NCBI GenBank assembly: GCA_019236485.1
Contig: JAFAIY010000516.1
Span: 1 to 9,740 of the forward strand
From: Comamonas sp.
Lineage (GTDB): Bacteria > Pseudomonadota > Gammaproteobacteria > Burkholderiales > Burkholderiaceae_C
Reading direction: 5' to 3'
DNA length: 9,740 bases
The notes below the pieces were generated by a model, which did not search any database, had not been told where the DNA came from, and was given only the letters and a program-made list of their open reading frames with translations. A program made the position numbers and the translations under genes. Shown piece by piece: positions 1 to 4,326 of the stretch. Within the stretch, counting starts at the first letter, position 1. Every line of letters begins with the position of its first letter.

Positions 1-492
1 CCCAAGCCGCTGCTGGCCCCGGCTCTGGCTGGCGAGGACATGGGACTGATCAGCGAGGCCGGCATGCCCGCCGTGGCCGACCCCGGCAGCTCCATCGTGC
101 GCGCCGCCCATGACCTGGGCATACGCGTCGTGCCCCTGGTCGGCCCCGTGTCGCTGCTGCTGGGCCTGGCCGCCAGCGGCCTCAACGGCCAGAACTTTGC
201 CTTTGTCGGCTACGTGCCCCAGGATGGCGCCGAGCGCACGGCCCGCATCAAGGAACTCGAAAGCCTGGCCCTGCGCCACGGCCAGACCCAGCAGTTCATC
301 GAGACCCCTTACCGCAATGCCGCGCTGTGGCAGGCGCTGCTGCAGACGCTGCAGCCCAATACGCGGCTGGCCCTGGCCAGCGGACTGACGCTGGAGACGG
401 CCCGCATCGAAAGCCGCCTGGTGCGCGAATGGCGCCAGCGCAACGCGCCGCCGGACAACCGCACGCCCGTGGTGTTCTCCATAGGCCGCTAA
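1..492 (+). CDS. RsmI-like SAM-dependent methyltransferase (5' end cut off)
   Basis: The frame is open from base 1, so the start lies upstream; 163 codons are visible. The protein belongs to the tetrapyrrole methylase-type SAM methyltransferases (COG0313, RsmI group). RsmI itself 2'-O-methylates C1402 of 16S rRNA. What I see: LISEAGMPAVADPG (visible residues 16-29) matches the family signature ISDAGTPxxxDPG, then VPLVGPVS, an FVGYVPQ segment like the family's F-x-G-F-x-P, and ETPYRN where RsmI has an E-S-x-H-R element. It ends with VVFSIGR and lacks the C-terminal extension of E. coli RsmI, so the whole protein is probably near 240 residues. The signature deviates (E for D, M for T), which suggests a paralogous clade rather than canonical RsmI. 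The rRNA target is therefore inferred, not shown. It converges with the S49 peptidase gene and shares its terminator. Confidence 0.85.
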   Translation, partial: PKPLLAPALAGEDMGLISEAGMPAVADPGSSIVRAAHDLGIRVVPLVGPVSLLLGLAASGLNGQNFAFVGYVPQDGAERTARIKELESLALRHGQTQQFIETPYRNAALWQALLQTLQPNTRLALASGLTLETARIESRLVREWRQRNAPPDNRTPVVFSIGR

Positions 493-507
493 ACGCTAGA
501 GCGCATG

Positions 508-542
508 AAAAAAGCCCGCTGCAATCACAGCGGGCTTTTTTT
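508..542. terminator. Bidirectional rho-independent terminator
   Basis: A perfect 8-bp stem GCCCGCTG (514-521) / CAGCGGGC (528-535) encloses a 6-nt loop. Six A's (508-513) lie before it and seven T's (536-542) after it, so a U-tract is produced on either strand. It sits 15 nt after the methyltransferase stop and 58 nt beyond the stop of the minus-strand peptidase gene. It should end both converging transcripts. Confidence 0.93.
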
Positions 543-599
543 ATATCGATAGCTGGCAGCGCCTACCCCACCAGGGTTTGCGGCACTTTCAAGCCCGAG

Positions 600-1655
600 T
601 CAATGAATCGTCGGCAGCATGCCACGCATGGCCTGGACCGAGCCCGAGCCTATGGCCGCGCCGAACTTCTTGGCCAGACGCTCGGCCACGTTGTCGCGGC
701 GGGTGTAGTCTATGACCTCCTCGGCCTTGACCACTTCGCGCGCCACATAGTCGAGGCTGCCCAGCTTGTCGGCCAGACCCAGTTCCACGGCCTGCTCGCC
801 GGTCCAGAACAGACCGCTGAACATCTCGGGCGTTTCATGCAGCCTGTCGCCGCGGCCGGCCTTGACCACACCGATAAACTGCTGGTGAATCTGCTCCAGC
901 ATCTGCAGCGCAAACTCCTTCTGCTTTGCCGTCATGGGGCTGAAAGGATCGAGGAAGCCCTTGTTCTCGCCGGCCGTCAGCAGGCGGCGCTCCACGCCAA
1001 CCTTGTCCATCACACCGGTGAAGCCAAAGCCGTCCATGAGTACGCCAATGCTGCCCACGATGCTGGCCTTGTCCACAAAGATTTCATCGGCGGCCGCTGC
1101 GATGTAGTAGGCCGCCGAAGCGCAGCTCTCCTCCACCACCGCATACAGAGGCTTGTTGTACTTGGCCTTGAGCCGGGTCATCTCGTCATTGATGATGCCG
1201 GCCTGCACCGGGCTGCCGCCCGGCGAGTTGATCAGCAGGACCACGGCGCGCGAACCCGAATCCTCGAAAGCGCTGCGCATGGCGGCCACCACGAACTCGG
1301 CGCTGGCATCGGCCCCCGAGGCGATCTCGCCCTTGATTTCCACCACGGCCGTATGCGGCGCGGAGCTGGTCTTGGTGGCCGTGTCCTTGAAGAACACCAG
1401 CCACAGCGCCAGCAGCACCACCACCGACCACAGCAGGCGGCCATAGAAGCGCCAGCGGCGCGCGGCACGCTGCTCCTTGATGGAGGCAAACACCAGCTTC
1501 TCCAGCACATCGCGCTCCCAGCCGGCGGCCGGGGCATTGGCGGCGGCCGGCGCCGCGGGAGCCGCGGGAGCCGCAGACGCCTTGGACCACAGGTCCGCAC
1601 CCGGCGTCACATGAGGCTGGGAGTCATTGTTCTCGGGAGGATTTGGGGAACTCAT
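600..1655 (-). CDS. sppA: S49 family membrane peptidase (SppA/SohB-like)
   Basis: This 351-residue protein is a single-domain S49 serine peptidase; relatives degrade cleaved signal peptides and other membrane peptides. Residues 1-65 form an Ala/Pro-rich cytoplasmic tail. A transmembrane helix follows at about 72-89, preceded by basic residues (RAARRWRF), so the catalytic domain should face the periplasm. LLINSPGGSP (140-149) is the conserved Gly-rich element. VEESCASAAYYIA (174-186) carries the predicted nucleophile Ser180, and GENKGFLDPFSP (229-240) the general base Lys232, giving the Ser/Lys dyad. Length fits the 36-kDa class rather than the 67-kDa double-domain E. coli SppA. The ATG lies 1 nt after the Rieske stop (TGA-C-ATG) with only a weak upstream GAG, so translation is probably coupled. 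It is the last gene of the rluC operon. SppA versus SohB naming is uncertain; the S49 assignment is firm. Confidence 0.92.
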   Translation of the reverse strand: MSSPNPPENNDSQPHVTPGADLWSKASAAPAAPAAPAAANAPAAGWERDVLEKLVFASIKEQRAARRWRFYGRLLWSVVVLLALWLVFFKDTATKTSSAPHTAVVEIKGEIASGADASAEFVVAAMRSAFEDSGSRAVVLLINSPGGSPVQAGIINDEMTRLKAKYNKPLYAVVEESCASAAYYIAAAADEIFVDKASIVGSIGVLMDGFGFTGVMDKVGVERRLLTAGENKGFLDPFSPMTAKQKEFALQMLEQIHQQFIGVVKAGRGDRLHETPEMFSGLFWTGEQAVELGLADKLGSLDYVAREVVKAEEVIDYTRRDNVAERLAKKFGAAIGSGSVQAMRGMLPTIH

Positions 1656-1656
1656 G

Positions 1657-2022
1657 TCAAAACTCGACTGGTTTCAGTTGTGGCCCAGTATGCCAGCGCA
1701 CCACGCCGTTGCTCTCAGTTAGCGCAATTTTCACCAAACCGCCACGGCAGGGACCGCCTGCACAGGCTCCGCTGTCAGGTTCGTAGGCGGCTCCGTGGGT
1801 AGAACACAACAGCCAGCGCCCCGAATCGTCGAAAAACCGGGCTTCCTGATAGTCCATTTCCATGGGCACATGGCTGCAGCGGTTCAGATAGGCATGAACC
1901 TGCCCCTGGTAGCGGATCGCAAACGCCCGGCTGGGCTGGCCGCCATAAAGCAGGTCGAAAGCGACCGCACGGCCGCCGTCGACCAGATCGGCGCTTGCGC
2001 ACAGTTCCACGCTCTCGTTCAT
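1657..2022 (-). CDS. Small Rieske [2Fe-2S] protein
   Basis: This 121-residue soluble protein is a stand-alone Rieske domain. The cluster ligands are visible: C49-S-H51 and C73-S-T-H76, each in the usual C-x-H and C-x2-H spacing, followed by G-A-x-Y and a GACAGGPC segment (86-92) typical of ferredoxin-type Rieske domains. There is no transmembrane anchor and no oxygenase catalytic domain, so it looks like an electron carrier or redox sensor. I cannot name its partner. I chose the ATG at 2022 because GAGGA (2031-2027) lies just upstream and overlaps the preceding stop; the longer open frame would run well into the phosphatase gene. It is third in the operon, 7 nt after the phosphatase gene and 1 nt before the peptidase gene. 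The fold is certain; the role is unknown. Confidence 0.9.
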   Translation of the reverse strand: MNESVELCASADLVDGGRAVAFDLLYGGQPSRAFAIRYQGQVHAYLNRCSHVPMEMDYQEARFFDDSGRWLLCSTHGAAYEPDSGACAGGPCRGGLVKIALTESNGVVRWHTGPQLKPVEF

Positions 2023-2026
2023 ACCA

Positions 2027-2032
2027 TCCTCA
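2027..2032 (-). promoter_or_regulatory. RBS of the Rieske gene overlapping the upstream stop
   Basis: The minus strand reads TGAGGATGGTATG. TGA (2032-2030) ends the HAD phosphatase, GAGGA (2031-2027) is the Shine-Dalgarno sequence, and ATG (2022-2020) starts the Rieske protein. The overlap fixes the start choice and suggests that ribosomes finishing the phosphatase re-initiate here. Confidence 0.65.
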
Positions 2033-2713
2033 GGCATTGGCCTGCAGCCACTGATGCAGCTCAAGCGCCGAATCCGCCACGAACAGAGGCTGGAACTGGC
2101 CGAAATCGTCGGGCGCATGCGCGCCGTACGAGACCCCAACGCAAGCGCACCCCGCATTCACCGCCATCTGCAGATCGTGCGTAGTGTCGCCGATCATCAG
2201 CGTGCGCTCGGGCTCCACGCCGAATTCGGCCATCAACTCCTGCAGCATCAGCGGACTGGGCTTGCCGGCGGTTTCGTCGGCCGTGCGCGAGCTGTCGAAC
2301 AGGCCTTTGAGCTGCGGGTCCTGCAGCGCCTGGTTCAGCCCCATGCGGCTCTTGCCCGTGGCCACGGCCAGCCAGTGGCCGCGGCCGCGCAGGCCCGCCA
2401 GCAGGGTCAGCATGCCGTCGAACACGCAGATGTCGTCCTGATGCTTGAAGAAGTGATGGCGATAGCGGTTGGCCAGCTCCGCATATTTTTCGGCAGGCAC
2501 ATCGGGCGCAGCCCTGGCCAGGGCCGGCATCAGCGCCATGCCGATCACATAGGCGGCCTGCTCGGCGCTGGGCACGGTGCCGCCCACATCGCGCACCGCC
2601 TCCTGGATGCTGCGGCTGATGATGGCCGTGGAGTCGGCCACCGTCCCATCCCAGTCGAAGGCGATCAGATCAAAGCGGCGCGGGCGCTGTGCGCCATTGT
2701 TTTCGGTAGTCAT
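2030..2713 (-). CDS. HAD-IA phosphatase, phosphoglycolate phosphatase-like
   Basis: This 227-residue haloacid-dehalogenase hydrolase has all the subfamily IA motifs. Motif I is FDWDGT with nucleophile Asp20 and acid/base Asp22; motif II is VATGKS (Thr119); motif III is the lysine in GKPSP (Lys151); motif IV is IGDTTHD with Mg-binding Asp176 and Asp180. A helical cap occupies about residues 25-95. It most resembles Gph, which removes phosphate from 2-phosphoglycolate formed during DNA repair, but HAD-IA substrates cannot be read from motifs and nearby families act on sugar or nucleoside phosphates. It starts 8 nt after the rluC stop. An HAD hydrolase next to rluC and an S49 peptidase also occurs in Pseudomonas, as I recall, so the pairing is old. 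The symbol is left blank because the substrate is not established. Confidence 0.88.
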   Translation of the reverse strand: MTTENNGAQRPRRFDLIAFDWDGTVADSTAIISRSIQEAVRDVGGTVPSAEQAAYVIGMALMPALARAAPDVPAEKYAELANRYRHHFFKHQDDICVFDGMLTLLAGLRGRGHWLAVATGKSRMGLNQALQDPQLKGLFDSSRTADETAGKPSPLMLQELMAEFGVEPERTLMIGDTTHDLQMAVNAGCACVGVSYGAHAPDDFGQFQPLFVADSALELHQWLQANA

Positions 2714-2721
2714 AAACCCAG

Positions 2722-3726
2722 TCAGTCCACAAAAGCCGCCAGTTCCGGCGGCAACTCGGCACGCAGCTCCACACGCTCGCCACTACCCGGATGATTGAAC
2801 TGCAACCGCCAGGCATGGAGAAACATGCGTTTGAGCCCCTGTTTCTGCACACGGCGGTTGAGATCGAAATCCCCGTATTTGTCGTCGCCCACAATCGGAT
2901 GGCCTTGCGAGGACAGGTGGACGCGAATCTGGTGGGTGCGACCGGTCTTGATGGTCACCTCGAGCAGGCTCATGGCCGGCAGGCCCTGCAGCGGGCGCGG
3001 CTCGATGAGCTTGCGGACCTTGACCAGCGTGATGGAGCGCATGCCGTCGGGATCGTCCGCCGTGGTCACGCGCACGCGGCGCTCGCCATCGGCCTGCAGG
3101 TATTTGTGCAGCGGCGCATCGATGACTTTTTTGCTGGCCGGCCAGGTACCTTGCACCAGGGCCAGATAGGTCTTGCCGGTCTCGCGCTCGCGGAACTGGT
3201 CCTGCAGATTCACCAGTGCCGAACGCTTCTTGGCCACCAGCAGGATGCCCGAGGTCTCGCGGTCCAGCCTATGAACGAGCTCCAGAAACCTGGCCTCGGG
3301 CCGCGCCTGGCGCAGCTGTTCGATCACGCCGAAGCTCACGCCCGAGCCGCCATGCACGGCCACGCCCGCGGGCTTGGACAGCGCGACCAGGTACTCGTCA
3401 TCGAGCAATGCGGGAAAGTCCTTAGCCGGCGCCGGTCTCTCGGCTTTTTCGGCCACTTTTTCGGAAATCCGCACGGGCGGCACGCGCACCATATCGCCTT
3501 GCTGCACGCGCGTCTCGGCACTCACGCGGCCTTTGTTGATGCGCACCTCGCCACTGCGGATGATGCGGTAGACATGGGTCTTGGGCACCCCCTTGAGATG
3601 GCGCAAAAGAAAGTTGTCCAGACGCTGTCCAGCGGAATCGGCATCGACTTCTAACAGCCGCACCGAGGCCGCTGCCGTATTTTGGGACCGGTCCTGTGCC
3701 GGTTTGCCCTCTATAATGTGTTTCAC
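2722..3726 (-). CDS. rluC: 23S rRNA pseudouridine synthase RluC
   Basis: RluC isomerises uridines in 23S rRNA (955, 2504 and 2580 in E. coli) around the peptidyl-transferase centre. The 334-residue reading has an S4 RNA-binding domain at about 33-80 (AGQRLDNFLLR through KGRVSAETRVQQGD) and an RluA-family catalytic domain. The catalytic motif HRLDRETSG (152-160) holds nucleophile Asp155; KTGRTHQIRVH (260-270) and GDDKYG are also family hallmarks. E. coli RluC is 319 residues, so length fits. I chose GTG at 3726 (MKHIIEGK). The frame stays open to 4203, but that extension uses codons rare in the neighbouring genes (AGG, AGA, CTA, GGA) and resembles no RluC N-terminus. The SD before GTG is weak, so an ATG at 3783 cannot be fully excluded. 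It is first in the operon and divergent from rne. Confidence 0.93.
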   Translation of the reverse strand: MKHIIEGKPAQDRSQNTAAASVRLLEVDADSAGQRLDNFLLRHLKGVPKTHVYRIIRSGEVRINKGRVSAETRVQQGDMVRVPPVRISEKVAEKAERPAPAKDFPALLDDEYLVALSKPAGVAVHGGSGVSFGVIEQLRQARPEARFLELVHRLDRETSGILLVAKKRSALVNLQDQFRERETGKTYLALVQGTWPASKKVIDAPLHKYLQADGERRVRVTTADDPDGMRSITLVKVRKLIEPRPLQGLPAMSLLEVTIKTGRTHQIRVHLSSQGHPIVGDDKYGDFDLNRRVQKQGLKRMFLHAWRLQFNHPGSGERVELRAELPPELAAFVD

Positions 3727-4136
3727 CTGTGCCGAGCTAGTTGTAAGTGGTTGATTCGCATGGAGTTTAGTCCAAACAGCCATTTCCCACCGCACAGGCA
3801 GGTCGATGCCCGCCGGTTTTACACGCATAAATTGCAGTAATAGATGAACTGCAGCAGTCCGTGAAAGGCTGGCAAAGGCTGACGCATTGAAACACTGATA
3901 CGGAATCCCGAACCAGTAGTTGCCCCAGGCCAAAGCCGCCTGCAACTGCTGGTCAATCACAACGAGCATGTGGATCTTTTGGACATGGATGATCAACCTC
4001 TGGGGCAAGGCAAGACCTGCGGCCGGGGGGAACCGTGTCCAGAAGCGACCACCCACCTCCCTAGCACGCGCCGCAGCTTCTTTTGTACCTCGCCTGCATG
4101 CGCGTCCTCTCCCGCTCGTCCCCCGGCCTGTACCTC

Positions 4137-4166
4137 CGCTACTGACTTGACCCCAAGACAGTAGCG
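4137..4166 (+). other. Strong hairpin in the rne leader
   Basis: CGCTACTG (4137-4144) pairs perfectly with CAGTAGCG (4159-4166). After a single A/A mismatch, CTTG (4146-4149) pairs with CAAG (4154-4157), closing a tetraloop ACCC. That is 12 pairs in 30 nt. No T-run follows, so it is not an intrinsic terminator. Position, about 160 nt before the rne start, suits a leader element such as those RNase E recognises in its own mRNA in E. coli; that role is inference. Confidence 0.65.
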
Positions 4167-4238
4167 CAGTCCTGTACCGCCCACGATTCCTGTTTCGTTT
4201 CAACGCGTCCGTCTGGCATCTCGGCTCCTATTGAGCCT

Positions 4239-4261
4239 GTCTTTGATTACCGGTCAAAGGC
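4239..4261 (+). other. Inverted repeat or hairpin upstream of the rne start
   Basis: CTTTGA (4241-4246) and TCAAAG (4254-4259) form a 6-bp perfect inverted repeat around TTACCGG. T4240/G4260 (wobble) and G4239/C4261 extend it to 8 pairs. It lies 65 nt before the rne ATG. It could be an RNA hairpin or a protein-binding site; the sequence does not decide. Confidence 0.4.
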
Positions 4262-4313
4262 GCGTTGGTCTGACGGCATGTGCCCATGACCGGCGCGCCC
4301 TATAAAACGAATA

Positions 4314-4320
4314 GAGGAAA
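4314..4320 (+). promoter_or_regulatory. rne ribosome-binding site
   Basis: GAGGAAA lies 6 nt before the ATG at 4327. It is the clearest Shine-Dalgarno sequence in the window and fixes the rne start. Confidence 0.85.
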
Positions 4321-4326
4321 CGCATC

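Larger units (their letters stand above)
3727..4326. promoter_or_regulatory. rluC-rne divergent control region and rne 5' leader
   Basis: This 600-nt gap holds no convincing gene. On the minus strand it is the open but oddly coded upstream extension of rluC; on the plus strand only short frames without SD occur. It should carry promoters for both directions. Plus-strand candidates are a perfect TATAAT at 3712-3717 (inside the rluC start, no good -35) and TTTACA (3818-3823) with 17 nt to a poor TAGATG (3841-3846). Either would give rne a leader of roughly 475-600 nt, reminiscent of the 361-nt autoregulatory E. coli rne leader. Between 3920 and 4261 there are several inverted repeats, and 4045-4140 is rich in C. 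I found no confident minus-strand promoter. Confidence 0.6.

Noticed and set aside
327..1802. A 491-codon plus-strand frame over the methyltransferase end and the S49 gene
   Set aside because: It reads through the strong terminator at 508-542 and is antisense to a gene with a full catalytic dyad.
3970..4164. A 64-codon plus-strand frame in the rne leader as a possible leader peptide
   Set aside because: It has a GTG start without Shine-Dalgarno sequence, no biased codon use, and composition like random GC-rich DNA.
3727..4203. N-terminal extension of RluC up to an ATG at 4203
   Set aside because: Codons such as AGG, AGA, CTA and GGA are frequent there but rare in neighbouring genes, and RluC normally begins shortly before the S4 domain.
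4292..4299. Palindrome GGCGCGCC upstream of rne as an operator
   Set aside because: It is a short self-complementary GC-only octamer, expected by chance in this composition.
4301..4306. TATAAA just before the rne RBS as a -10 box
   Set aside because: No matching -35 at 16-18 nt, and a start there would leave only the RBS itself as leader.
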